NCBI GenBank assembly: GCA_036785325.1
Contig: JAXIVH010000145.1
Coordinates: 296,001-360,000 of the forward strand
Origin: Urophycis tenuis
Lineage: Eukaryota > Chordata > Actinopteri > Gadiformes > Phycidae
Direction: 5' to 3'
Length of the DNA: 64,000 nt
Part shown: piece after piece, positions 1 through 11,527 of the stretch
Layout of the letters: each line of letters opens with the position of its first letter
Numbering within the stretch: the stretch's first letter is position 1
Program-made: the position numbers and the translations under genes
Notes under the pieces: generated by a model
The model's input: only the letters and a program-made list of their open reading frames with translations
Databases searched by the model: none
What the model was told of the DNA's origin: nothing

Positions 1-998
1 GCAGTTTAGTCTGTGATCAACCAGACTGCTCGCGGATGGGCTCATTTTAAGCGGGGAAATCTAAGCTTTTCAACGGCGTATGGCAAGACTATATTCACTA
101 AAGGGCCGTTGAAATACTAAGCTAATTAATTTGTGTTCTGTAAGGAAAGATTAATGTTAATTGAAACGTTGAAGGTTTTTTTTTAAGCTGCTGGGTAGAC
201 TTCAGTCAACCTGACGCAGTTTAGTCTGTGATCAACCAGACTGCTCGCGGATGGGCTCATTTTAAGCGGGGAAATCTAAGCTTCCCAACGGCGTATGGCA
301 AGACTATATTCACTAAAGGGTCGTTGAAATACTAAGCTAATTAATTTGTGTTCTGTCAGGAAAGATTGATGTTAATTGAAATGTTGAAGGTATGTTTTTA
401 GCTGCTGGGCAGACTTCAGTCAACCTGACGCAGTTTAGTCTGTGATCAACCAGACTGCTCGCGGATGGGCTCATTTTAAGCGGGGAAATCTAAGCTTTTC
501 AACGGCGTATGGCAAGACTATATTCACTAAAGGGCCGTTGAAATACTAAGCTAATTAATTTGTGTTCTGTAAGGAAAGATTAATGTTAATTGAAACGTTG
601 AAGGTTTTTTTTTAGCTGCTGGGTAGACTTCAGTCAACCTGACGCAGTTTAGTCTGTGATCAACCAGACTGCTCGCGGATGGGCTCATTTTAAGCGGGGA
701 AATCTAAGCTTCCCAACGGCGTATGGCAAGACTATATTCACTAAAGGGTCGTTGAAATACTAAGCTAATTAATTTGTGTTCTGTCAGGAAAGATTGATGT
801 TAATTGAAACGTTGAAGGTATGTCTTTAGCTGCTGGGTAGACTCCAGTCAACCTGACGCAGATTTGTCTGTGAGCAACCAAATTGCTCGGAGATGGGCTC
901 ATTTTAAACGGGGAAATCTAAGCTTTCCAACGACGTATGGCATGACTATATTTGCCCACGGGTTGTCGAAATAATAAGCTGATTCATGTGTGTTCTGT
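1..998. repeat. 214-bp satellite, left edge, about 4.7 monomers
   Basis: The phrase gcagtttagtctgtg starts at 1, 216, 430 and 644, and a variant form starts at 858, giving a 214-bp period with one 215-bp unit. Monomers alternate between a form with a T8-T9 tract before agctgctggg and one with gtatgttttt. The last monomer is a diverged edge type (gaaataataagctgattcat) that closes every satellite run in the array. The window opens inside the run, so its true length is unknown. Confidence 0.95.
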
Positions 999-1184
999 TG
1001 GCTGTGGAAAGAAAATAGCACACAAGTCATACCAAGTCACCTTTATTGTCAGTGATAAACATGAATAAATAAAAAGTATGGACATTGTATAAACAGTTGT
1101 ATAAAAAGTGTAAACGGTATGAACAGTGTTCTTATAAAAGATATCAATATCAATACTGATCACGTGTGTATTTTATATTTCCAG
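999..1184 (+). repeat. Left arm of the composite block (first of 27)
   Basis: This 186-bp non-satellite segment lies between the edge satellite monomer and the splice acceptor of segment A. The same segment precedes every block, always 186 bp before the core. It is AT-rich, with aataaataaa and short related phrases (tgtataaacagttgtataaaaagtgtaaac). It ends in tactgat, a plausible branch point, then tatttccag. I see no gene in it; the natural reading is the 3' end of an intron. Confidence 0.8.
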
Positions 1185-1688
1185 ATTATTTGTTGATGAG
1201 CCAGAGCCTGTGACTCCCACCAACCGGCCCGTTCAGCCCACTGCGTTGTCGTCCTCCACCCGGCCGAAGCCTCCTGCGCCCACCCGCCTCCAGCCGAGGC
1301 CTCCTGCTGCGTCAGCCTGTGGCCCGCCCGCCCCCTGTGTCGGCAGCACCCATACCGCTGGTCCTCCCCGCACAGCCACAGGCCCCCTCCGTCCTGCTTC
1401 GTGGGCCATCCTGCAGCTGTCTCTGCAGTCATCGTGTGTCAAAAACATTCAAACTTGTATATGGTAACATTTCAAAATGACACCAGCATAAATGAGGACC
1501 TTGCAATAGGTTGTGTGTTACAGGACCCCCCTGGCATACAGCTGTATGTCTCTGTGAAGGTGGTTGTGAAGAACGGCATCCGGCTGAACAAGCACAAGTG
1601 CCGGCGAGGCAGCAACTCTCTCGAGGGGTTGCACGCCCACCTGGTTAACGCCATCCCTTCACAGCGATGTGGGATCATGCCGTTCCAA
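1185..1688 (+). CDS. Exon block copy 1 (class B): Pro-rich segment A plus 55-codon exon B
   Basis: The core has two parts. Segment A follows tatttccag and is open in the frame LFVDEPEPVTPTN until TAA at 1465-1467; it is rich in Pro, Ala, Ser and Thr. Exon B, at 1524-1688, follows gtgttacag and ends at caa before gtaagtg. It encodes 55 residues from DPPGIQLYVSV to GIMPFQ, including a CRRGSNSLEGLHAHL stretch. From memory this matches a conserved stretch of unnamed fish proteins (DPPG, RG(S/T)xSLExxHxHL, FQxYL). Exon B is 165 bp and phase 0-0. This copy alone has His instead of Tyr at exon B residue 24. Function unknown. The exon reading is inference from splice sites and from linkage to the terminal exon at 58,497. 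Confidence 0.6.
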
Positions 1689-1971
1689 GTAAGTGATTAA
1701 AACACTACACACACACACACACGCGCGCGGGTGCATATATACACACACACACACGCATATATACACACACATATATATATATATATACTTAAACATAGCT
1801 GACCCTTTTTTTCCCCCTTCTCGGGGATTATGCTCCCAGTTTTGATCTCGGACGTCTGGTCACTTGTAGCATATAATAATATTATATTACTGTTAAGCCA
1901 ACAATGAATAATAAAACAGGCCAAAACATGTGTCCTTTATCATAGCTACACGTATTACAAAAAAAACGCGT
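1689..1971 (+). repeat. Right arm of the composite block with CA/CG/TA microsatellite
   Basis: This is the start of the intron after exon B. After gtaagtgattaaaac comes an alternating purine-pyrimidine tract of CA, CG and TA runs (about 1707-1788). Then follow a pyrimidine tract (ccctttttttccccc), a conserved AT-rich piece and an A8 run before satellite resumes at 1972. The same arm follows copies 1-26, with microsatellite length differing by class: short (CA)n after ctac in B, D and F, long (CA)n in A, C and E. Confidence 0.85.
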
Positions 1972-3881
1972 GAATTGAAAAGTTGAAGGTATGTTTTTAG
2001 CTGCCGGGTAGACTTCAGTCAACCTGACGCAGTTTTGTCTCTGAGCAACCACATTGCTTGGGGATGGGCTCATTTTAAGCGGGGAAATCTAAGCTTTCCA
2101 ACGGCGTATGGCAAGACTATATTGACTCATGGGTCGTTGAAATACTAAGATAATTAATTTGTGTTCTGTAAGGAAAGATGGATGTTAATTGAAACGTTGA
2201 AGGTATGTTTTTAGCTGCTGGGTAGACTTCAGTCAACCTGACGCAGTTTTGTCTCTGAGCAACCACATTGCTTGGGGATGGGCTCATTTTAAGCGGGGAA
2301 ATCTAAGCTTTCCAACGGCGTATGGCAAGACTATATTGACTCATGGGTCGTTGAAATACTAAGATAATTAATTTGTGTTCTGTAAGGAAAGATGGATGTT
2401 AATTGAAACGTTGAAGGTATGTTTTTAGCTGCTGGGTAGACTTCACTCAACCTGACACAGTTTAGTCTGTGATCAACCAGACTGCTCGCGGATGGGCTCA
2501 TTTTAAGCGGGGAAATCTAAGCTTTCCAACAGCGTATGGCAAGACTATATTCACCAAAGGGTCGTTGAAATACTAAGCTAATTAATTTGTGTTCTGTAAG
2601 GAAAGATTGATGTTAATTGAAACGTTGAAGGTATGTTTTTAGCTGCTGGGTAGACTTCAGTCAACCTGACGCAGTTTTGTCTGTGAGCAACCAAATTGCT
2701 CGGGGATGGGCTCATTTTAAGCGGGGAAATCTAAGCTTTCCAACGGCGTATGGCTAGACTATATTGACTCATGGGTCGTTGAAATACTAAGCTAATTAAT
2801 TTGTGTTCTGTAAGGAAAGATTAATGTTAATTGAAACGTTGAAGGTTTTTTTTTAGCTAATGGGTAGACTTCAGTCAACCTGACGCAGTTAAGTCTGTGA
2901 TCAACCAGACTGCTCGCGGATGGGCTCATTTTAAGCGGGGAAATCTAAGCTTCCCAACGGCGTATGGCAAGACTATATTCACTAAAGGGTCGTTGAAATA
3001 CTAAGCTAATTAATTTGTGTTCTGTCAGGAAAGATTGATGTTAATTGAAACGTTGAAGGTATGTCTTTAGCTGCTGGGTAGACTCCAGTCAACCTGACGC
3101 AGATTTGTCTGTGAGCAACCAAATTGCTCGGAGATGGGCTCATTTTAAGCGGGGAAATCTAAGCTTTCCAACGGCGTATGGCAAGACTATATTGACTCAT
3201 GGGTCGTTGAAATACTAAGATAATTAATTTGTGTTCTGTAAGGAAAGATGGATGTTAATTGAAACGTTGAAGGTATGTTTTTAGCTGCTGGGTAGACTTC
3301 AGTCAACCTGACGCAGTTTTGTCTCTGAGCAACCACATTGCTTGGGGATGGGCTCATTTTAAGCGGGGAAATCTAAGCTTTCCAACGGCGTATGGCAAGA
3401 CTATATTGACTCATGGGTCGTTGAAATACTAAGATAATTAATTTGTGTTCTGTAAGGAAAGATGGATGTTAATTGAAACGTTGAAGGTATGTTTTTAGCT
3501 GCTGGGTAGACTTCACTCAACCTGACACAGTTTAGTCTGTGATCAACCAGACTGCTCGCGGATGGGCTCATTTTAAGCGGGGAAATCTAAGCTTTCCAAC
3601 AGCGTATGGCAAGACTATATTCACCAAAGGGTCGTTGAAATACTAAGCTAATTAATTTGTGTTCTGTAAGGAAAGATTGATGTTAATTGAAACGTTGAAG
3701 GTATGTCTTTAGCTGCTGGGTAGACTCCAGTCAACCTGACGCAGATTTGTCTGTGAGCAACCAAATTGCTCGGAGATGGGCTCATTTTAAACGGGGAAAT
3801 CTAAGCTTTCCAACGACGTATGGCATGACTATATTTGCCCACGGGTTGTCGAAATAATAAGCTGATTCATGTGTGTTCTGT
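1972..3881. repeat. 214-bp satellite, 9 monomers, with internal 5-monomer duplication
   Basis: The run is 1,910 bp, that is 9 x 214 minus 16. The marker cctgacacagtttag occurs at 2451 and 3521, exactly 1,070 bp (five monomers) apart, showing a tandem duplication inside the run. It includes a subtype reading tctctgagcaaccacattgc. No gene is seen. Confidence 0.95.
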
Positions 3882-4067
3882 TGGCTGTGGAAAGAAAATA
3901 GCACACAAGTCATACCAAGTCACCTTTATTGTCAGTGATAAACATGAATAAATAAAAAGTATGGACATTGTATAAACAGTTGTATAAAAAGTGTAAACGG
4001 TATGAACAGTGTTCTTATAAAAGATATCAATATCAATACTGATCACGTGTGTATTTTATATTTCCAG

Positions 4068-4571
4068 ATTATTTGTTGATGAGCCAGAGCCTGTGACTCC
4101 CACCAACCGGCCCGTTCAGCCCACTGCGTTGTCGTCCTCCACCCGGCCGAAGCCTCCTGCGCCCACCCGCCTCCAGCCGAGGCCTCCTGCTGCGTCAGCC
4201 TGTGGCCCGCCCGCCCCCTGTGTCGGCAGCACCCATACCGCTGGTCCTCCCCGCACAGCCACAGGCCCCCTCCGTCCTGCTTCGTGGGCCATCCTGCAGC
4301 TGTCTCTGCAGTCATCGTGTGTCAAAAACATTCAAACTTGTATATGGTAACATTTCAAAATGACACCAGCATAAATGAGGACCTTGCAATAGGTTGTGTG
4401 TTACAGGACCCCCCTGGCATACAGCTGTATGTCTCTGTGAAGGTGGTTGTGAAGAACGGCATCCGGCTGAACAAGTACAAGTGCCGGCGAGGCAGCAACT
4501 CTCTCGAGGGGTTGCACGCCCACCTGGTTAACGCCATCCCTTCACAGCGATGTGGGATCATGCCGTTCCAA
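4068..4571 (+). CDS. Exon block copy 2 (class C)
   Basis: Segment A starts at 4068 and exon B is 4407-4571. Both frames are open and both splice-site sets are intact. Exon B is the majority protein (Tyr24, Lys12, Gly18). The 3' part of segment A has AAACATTC. The microsatellite after the donor is a long CA run introduced by cacgca. Confidence 0.6.
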
Positions 4572-4583
4572 GTAAGTGATTAA

Positions 4584-4634
<51 letters not shown>

Positions 4635-4873
4635 GCGCATATATGCACACACACATACGCATATATACACACACATATATATATATATACTTATACATAG
4701 CTGACCCTTTTTTTCCCCCTTCTCGGGGATTATGCTCCCAGTTTTGATCTCGGACGTCTGGTCACTTGTAGCATATAATAATATTCTATTACTGTTAAGC
4801 CAACTATGAATAATAAAACAGGCCAAAACATGTGTCCTTTATCATAGCTACACGTATTACAAAAAAAACGCGT

Positions 4874-5285
4874 GAATTGAAAAGTTGAAGGTATGTTTTT
4901 AGCTGCTGGGTAGACTTCAGTCAACCTGACGCAGTTTTGTCTGTGAGCAACCAAATTGCTCGGGGATGGGCTCATTTTAAGCGGGGAAATCTAAGCTTCC
5001 CAACGGCGTATGGCAAGACTATATTCACTAAAGGGTCGTTGAAATACTAAGCTAATTAATTTGTGTTCTGTCAGGAAAGATTGATGTTAATTGAAACGTT
5101 GAAGGTATGTCTTTAGCTGCTGGGTAGACTCCAGTCAACCTGACGCAGATTTGTCTGTGAGCAACCAAATTGCTCGGAGATGGGCTCATTTTAAACGGGG
5201 ACATCTAAGCTTTCCAACGACGTATGGCATGACTATATTTGCCCACGGGTTGTCGAAATAATAAGCTGATTCATGTGTGTTCTGT
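4874..5285. repeat. 214-bp satellite, 2 monomers
   Basis: The run is 412 bp (2 x 214 minus 16), the minimal spacer found between C and D class blocks. It consists of one regular monomer and the diverged edge monomer. The edge monomer has the class-specific change aaacggggacatc. Confidence 0.95.
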
Positions 5286-5471
5286 TGGCTGTGGAAAGAA
5301 AATAGCACACAAGTCATACCAAGTCACCTTTATTGTCAGTGATAAACATGAATAAATAAAAAGTATGGACATTGTATAAACAGTTGTATAAAAAGTGTAA
5401 ACGGTATGAACAGTGTTCTTATAAAAGATATCAATATCAATACTGATCACGTGTGTATTTTATATTTCCAG

Positions 5472-5975
5472 ATTATTTGTTGATGAGCCAGAGCCTGTGA
5501 CTCCCACCAACCGGCCCGTTCAGCCCACTGCGTTGTCGTCCTCCACCCGGCCGAAGCCTCCTGCGCCCACCCGCCTCCAGCCGAGGCCTCCTGCTGCGTC
5601 AGCCTGTGGCCCGCCCGCCCCCTGTGTCGGCAGCACCCATACCGCTGGTCCTCCCCGCACAGCCACAGGCCCCCTCCGTCCTGCTTCGTGGGCCATCCTG
5701 CAGCTGTCTCTGCAGTCATCGTGTGTCAAAAACATTCAAACTTGTATATGGTAACATTTCAAAATGACACCAGCATAAATGAGGACCTTGCAATAGGTTG
5801 TGTGTTACAGGACCCCCCTGGCATACAGCTGTATGTCTCTGTGAAGGTGGTTGTGAAGAACGGCATCCGGCTGAACAAGTACAAGTGCCGGCGAGGCAGC
5901 AACTCTCTCGAGGGGTTGCACGCCCACCTGGTTAACGCCATCCCTTCACAGCGATGTGGGATCATGCCGTTCCAA
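5472..5975 (+). CDS. Exon block copy 3 (class D)
   Basis: Exon B is 5811-5975, with the majority protein sequence and an intact gtaagtg donor. Segment A is open and carries AAACATTC. The right arm has the short ctacacac microsatellite ending cgcgcgagcgc, a variant shared with copies 17 and 25. Confidence 0.6.
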
Positions 5976-6260
5976 GTAAGTGATTAAAACACTACACACA
6001 CACACACACACGCGCGCGAGCGCATATATACACACACACACACGCATATATACACACACATATATATATATATATACTTAAACATAGCTGACCCTTTTTT
6101 TCCCCCTTCTCGGGGATTATGCTCCCAGTTTTGATCTCGGACGTCTGGTCACTTGTAGCATATAATAATATTCTATTACTGTTAAGCCAACTATGAATAA
6201 TAAAACAGGCCAAAACATGTGTCCTTTATCATAGCTACACGTATTACAAAAAAAACGCGT

Positions 6261-7742
6261 GAATTGAAAAGTTGAAGGTATGTTTTTAGCTGCTGGGTAG
6301 ACTTCAGTCAACCTGACGCAGTTTTGTCTCTGAGCAACCACATTGCTTGGGGATGGGCTCATTTTAAGCGGGGAAATCTAAGCTTTCCAACGGCGTATGG
6401 CAAGACTATATTGACTCATGGGTCGTTGAAATACTAAGATAATTAATTTGTGTTCTGTAAGGAAAGATGGATGTTAATTGAAACGTTGAAGGTATGTTTT
6501 TAGCTGCTGGGTAGACTTCAGTCAACCTGACGCAGTTTAGTCTGTGATCAACCAGACTGCTCGCGGATGGGCTCATTTTAAGCGGGAAAATCTAAGCTTT
6601 CCAACAACGTATGGCAAGACTATATTCACCAAAGGGTCGTTGAAATACTAAGCTAATTAATTTGTGTTCTGTAAGGAAAGATTGATGTTAATCGAAACGT
6701 TTAAGGTATGTTTTTAGCTGCTGGGTAGACTTCAGTCAACCTGACGCAGTTTAGTCTGTGATCAACCAGACTGCTGGCGGATGGGCTCATTTTAAGCGGG
6801 GAAATCTAAGCTTTTCAACGGCGTATGGCAAGACTATATTCACTAAAGGGCCGTTGAAATACTAAGCTAATTAATTTGTGTTCTGTAAGGAAAGATTGAT
6901 GTTAATTGAAACGTTAAAGGTATGTTTTTAGCTGCTGGGTAGACTTCATTCAACCTGACGCAGTTTAGTCTGTGATCAACCAGACTGCTCGCGGATGGAC
7001 TCATTTTAAGCGGGGAAATCTAAGCTTTCCAACGGCGTATTGCAAGACTATATTGACTCATGGGTCGTTGAAATACTAAGCTAATTAATTTGTGTTCTGT
7101 AAGGAAAGATTGATGTTAATTGAAACGTTGAAGGTATGTTTTTAGCTGCTGGGTAGACTTCAGTCATCCTGACGCAGTTTTGTCTGTGAGCAACTAAATT
7201 GCTTTGGGATGGGCTCATTTTAAGCGGGGAAATCTAAGCTTTCCAACGGTGTATGGCAAGACTATATTCACCAAAGGGTCGTTGAAATACTAAGCTAATT
7301 AATTTCTGTTCTGTGAGGAAAGATTGATCTTAATTGAAACGTTGAAGGTATGTTTTTAGCTGCTGGGTAGACTTCAGTCAACCTGACGCAGTTTAATCTG
7401 TGATCAACCAGACTGCTCGCGGATGGGCTCATTTTAAGCGGGGAAATCTAACCTTTCCAACGGCGTATGGCAAGACTATATTGACTAATGGATCGTTGAA
7501 ATACTAAGCTAATTAATTTGTGTTCTGTAAGGAAAGATTGATCTTAATTGAAACGTTGAAGGTATGTTTTTAGCTGCTGGGTAGACTTCAGTCAACCTGA
7601 CGCAGTTTTGTCTGTGAGCAACTAAATTGCTTTGGGATGGGCTCATTTTAAGCGGGGAAATCTAAGCTTTCCAACGACGTATGGCATGACTATATTTGCC
7701 CACGGGTCGTCGAAATAATAAGCTGATTCATGTGTGTTCTGT
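6261..7742. repeat. 214-bp satellite, 7 monomers
   Basis: The run is 1,482 bp (7 x 214 minus 16). It joins a class D to a class E block; the same 7-monomer run recurs at 36,715 and 54,719. Private changes include aatctaacctttcc and gtcatcctgacg, useful for tracing later hybrids. Confidence 0.95.
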
Positions 7743-7928
7743 TGGCTGTGGAAAGAAAATAGCACACAAGTCCTACCAAGTCAACTTTATTGTCAGTGAT
7801 AAACATTAATAAATAAACATTATGGACATTGTATAAACAGTTGTATAAAAAGTGTAAACAGTATGAACAGTGTTCTTATAAAAGATATCAATATCAATAC
7901 TGATCACGTGTGTATTTTATATTTCCAG

Positions 7929-8432
7929 ATTATTTGTTGATGAGCCAGAGCCTGTGACTCCCACCAACCGGCCTGTTCAGCCCACTGCGTTGTCGTCCTC
8001 CACCCGGCCGAAGCCTCCTGCACCCACCCGCCTCCAGCCGAGGCCTCCTGCTGCGTCAGCCTGTGGCCCGCCCGCCCCCTGTGTCGGCAGCACCCATACC
8101 GCTGGTCCTCCCCGCACAGCCACAGGCCCCCTCCGTCCTGCTTCGTGGGCCATCATGCAGCTGTCTCTGCAGTCATCGTGTGTCAAAACCATTCAAACTT
8201 GTATATGGTAACATTTCAAAATGACACCAGCATAAATGAGGACCTTGCAATAGGTTGTGTGTTACAGGACCCCCCTGGCATACAGCTGTATGTCTCTGTG
8301 AAGGTGGTTGTGAAGAACGGCATCCGGCTGAACAAGTACAAGTGCCGGCGAGGCAGCAACTCTCTCGAGGGGTTGCACGCCCACCTGGTTAACGCCATCC
8401 CTTCACAGCGATGTGGGATCATGCCGTTCCAA
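7929..8432 (+). CDS. Exon block copy 4 (class E)
   Basis: Exon B is 8268-8432, majority protein. Segment A differs by ccatcatgcag in place of ccatcctgcag (Leu to Met) and by two silent changes (cctgtt, gcaccc), all shared with copies 18 and 26. The site near its 3' end reads AACCATTC. A long CA run follows the donor. Confidence 0.6.
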
Positions 8433-8442
8433 GTAAGTGATT

Positions 8443-8495
<53 letters not shown>

Positions 8496-8736
8496 GCGCG
8501 CATATATGCACACACACATACGCATATATACACACACATATATATATATATACTTATACATAGCTGACCCTTTTTTTCCCCCTTCTCGGGGATTATGCTC
8601 CCAGTTTTGATCTCGGACGTCTGGTCACTTGTAGCATATAATAATATTCTATTACTGTTAAGCCAACTATGAATAATAAAACAGGCCAAAACATGTGTCC
8701 TTTATCATAGCTACACGTATTACAAAAAAAACGCGT

Positions 8737-9148
8737 GAATTGAAAAGTTGAAGGTATGTTTTTAGCTGCTGGGTAGACTTCAGTCAACCTGACGCAGTTT
8801 TGTCTGTGAGCAACCAAATTGCTCGGGGATGGGCTCATTTTAAGCGGGGAAATCTAAGGTTCCCAACGGCGTATGGCAAGACTATATTGAGTCATGGGTC
8901 GTTGAAATACTGAGCTAATTAATTTTTGATCTGTGAGGAAAGATTGATGTTAATTGAAACGTTGAAGGTATGTTTTTAGCTGCTGGGTAGACTTCAGTCA
9001 ACCTGACGCAGTTTTGTCTGTGAGCAACGAAATTGATCGGGTATGGGCTCATTTTAAGCGGGGAAATCTAAGCTTTCCAACGGCGTATGGCATGACTATA
9101 TTTGCCCACGGGTCGTCGAAATAATAAGCTGATTCATGTGTGTTCTGT
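8737..9148. repeat. 214-bp satellite, 2 monomers
   Basis: A 412-bp minimal spacer between class E and class F blocks. It carries the private changes ctaaggttccc and aatttttgatctgtgagg. Confidence 0.95.
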
Positions 9149-9334
9149 TGGCTGTGGAAAGAAAATAGCACACAAGTCCTACCAAGTCACCTTTATTGTC
9201 AGTGATAAACATTAATAAATAAACAGTATGGACATTGTATAAACAGTTGTATAAAAAGTGTAAACGGTATGAACAGTGTTCTTATAAAAGATATCAATAT
9301 CAATACTGATCACGTGTGTATTATATATTTCCAG

Positions 9335-9838
9335 ATTATTTGTTGATGAGCCAGAGCCTGTGACTCCCACCAACCGGCCCGTTCAGCCCACTGCGTTGTC
9401 GTCCTCCACCCGGCCGAAGCCTCCTGCGCCCACCCGCCTCCAGCCGAGGCCTCCTGCTGCGTCAGCCTGTGGCCCGCCCGCCCCCTGTGTCGGCAGCACC
9501 CATACCGCTGGTCCTCCCCGCACAGCCACAGGCCCCCTCCGTCCTGCTTCGTGGGCCATCCTGCAGCTGTCTCTGCAGTCATCGTGTGTCAAAACCATTC
9601 AAACTTGTATATGGTAACATTTCAAAATGACACCAGCATAAATGAGGACCTTGCAATAGGTTGTGTGTTACAGGACCCCCCTGGCATACAGCTGTATGTC
9701 TCTGTGAAGGTGGTTGTGAAGAACGGCATCCGGCTGAACAAGTACAAGTGCCGGCGAGGCAGCAACTCTCTCGAGGGGTTGCACGCCCACCTGGTTAACG
9801 CCATCCCTTCACAGCGATGTGGGATCATGCCGTTCCAA
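9335..9838 (+). CDS. Exon block copy 5 (class F)
   Basis: Exon B is 9674-9838, majority protein. The polypyrimidine/acceptor region reads ttatatatttccag rather than ttttatatttccag, which defines class F (also copies 13, 19, 21 and 27). The right-arm microsatellite has cgcgcgcgcgc. Confidence 0.6.
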
Positions 9839-10121
9839 GTAAGTGATTAAAACACTACACACACACACACACGCGCGCGCGCGCATATATACACACACAC
9901 ACACGCATATATACACACACATATATATATATATATACTTAAACATAGCTGACCCTTTTTTTCCCCCTTCTCGGGGATTATGCTCCCAGTTTTGATCTCG
10001 GACGTCTGGTCACTTGTAGCATATAATAATATTCTATTACTGTTAAGCCAACTATGAATAATAAAACAGGCCAAAACATGTGTCCTTTATCATAGCTACA
10101 CGTATTACAAAAAAAACACGT

Positions 10122-10533
10122 GAATTGAAACGTTGAAGGTATGTTTTTAGCTGCTGGGTAGACTTCAGTCAACCTGACGCAGTTTTGTCTGTGAGCAACC
10201 AAATTGCTCGAGGATGGGCCCATTTTGAGCGGGGAAATCGAAGCTTTCCAACGGCGTACGGCAAGACTATATTGACTCATGGGTCGTTGAAATACTTAGC
10301 TAATTAATTTGTGTTCTGTAAGGAAAGATTAATGTTAATTGAAACGTTGAAGGTTTTTTTTTAGCTGCTGGGTAGACTTCAGTCAACCTGACGCAGTTTT
10401 GTCTTTGAGCAACCAAATTGATCAGAGATGGGCTCATTTTAAGCGGGGAAATCTAAGCTTTCCAACGAAGTATGGCATGACTATATTTGCCCACGGGTCG
10501 TCGAAATAATAAGCTGATTCATGTGTGTTCTGT
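10122..10533. repeat. 214-bp satellite, 2 monomers
   Basis: A 412-bp spacer between class F and class A blocks, with private changes gggcccattttgagcg and aacgaagtatgg. The matching runs at 27,283 and 45,287 are 411 bp because one T is lost in aagctttcc. Confidence 0.95.
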
Positions 10534-10719
10534 TGGCTGTGGAAAGAAAATAGCACACAAGTCCTACCAAGTCAACTTTGTTGTCAGTGATAAACATTAA
10601 TAAATAAACAGTATGGACATTGTATAAACAGTTGTATAAAAAGTGTAAACAGTATGAACAGTGTTCTTATAAAAGATATCAATATCAATACTGATCACGT
10701 GTGTATTTTATATTTCCAG

Positions 10720-11223
10720 ATTATTTGTTGATGAGCCAGAGCCTGTGACTCCCACCAACCGGCCCGTTCAGCCCACTGCGTTGTCGTCCTCCACCCGGCC
10801 GAAGCCTCCTGCGCCCACCCGCCTCCAGCCGAGGCCTCCTGCTGCGTCAGCCTGTGGCCCGCCCGCCCCCTGTGTCGGCAGCACCCATACCGCTGGTCCT
10901 CCCCGCACAGCCACAGGCCCCCTCCGTCCTGCTTCGTGGGCCATCCTGCAGCTGTCTCTGCAGTCATCGTGTGTCAAAACCATTCAAACTTGTATATGGT
11001 AACATTTCAAAATGACACCAGCATAAATGAGGACCTTGCAATAGGTTGTGTGTTACAGGACCCCCCTGGCATACAGCTGTATGTCTCTGTGAGGGTGGTT
11101 GTGAAGAACTGCATCCGGCTGAACAAGTACAAGTGCCGGCGAGGCAGCAACTCTCTCGAGGGGTTGCACGCCCACCTGGTTAACGCCATCCCTTCACAGC
11201 GATGTGGGATCATGCCGTTCCAA
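10720..11223 (+). CDS. Exon block copy 6 (class A)
   Basis: Exon B is 11059-11223. It differs from the majority at residue 12 (Lys to Arg, gtgagggtg) and residue 18 (Gly to Cys, aactgcatc); copies 14 and 22 share both. The frame and splice sites stay intact. A long CA run follows, ending cacgcacgc. Confidence 0.6.
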
Positions 11224-11233
11224 GTAAGTGATT

Positions 11234-11290
<57 letters not shown>

Positions 11291-11527
11291 GCATATATAC
11301 ACACACACACAAGCATATATACACACACATATATATATATATACTTAAACATAGCTGACCCTTTTTTTCCCCCTTCTCGGGGATTATGCTCCCAGTTTTG
11401 ATCTCGGACGTCTGGTCACTTATAGCATATAATAATATTCTATTACTGTTAAGACAACTATGAATAATAAAACAGGCCAAAACATGTGTCCTTTATCATA
11501 GCTACACGTATTACAAAAAAAACCCTT

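Noticed and set aside
1..998. CENP-B box in the 214-bp satellite
   Set aside because: Some monomers contain ttcgttgaaatac, which matches only the first part of the motif; the CGGG part is missing.
1160..1448. Minus-strand open frames of 90 and 71 residues in every block
   Set aside because: They are antisense to the proline-rich segment A, where GC-rich composition keeps all frames open. No splice or promoter signals support them, and the + strand has the exon signals.
4542..4826. Minus-strand frames rich in Cys-Val and Ile-Tyr
   Set aside because: Pure translation of CA and TA microsatellites.
4730..4975. Recurring 81-residue minus-strand frame with a membrane-like stretch (FWPVLLFIVGLTV)
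   Set aside because: It crosses the block right arm into satellite sequence, and its ends vary with satellite subtype. It recurs only because the repeat recurs.
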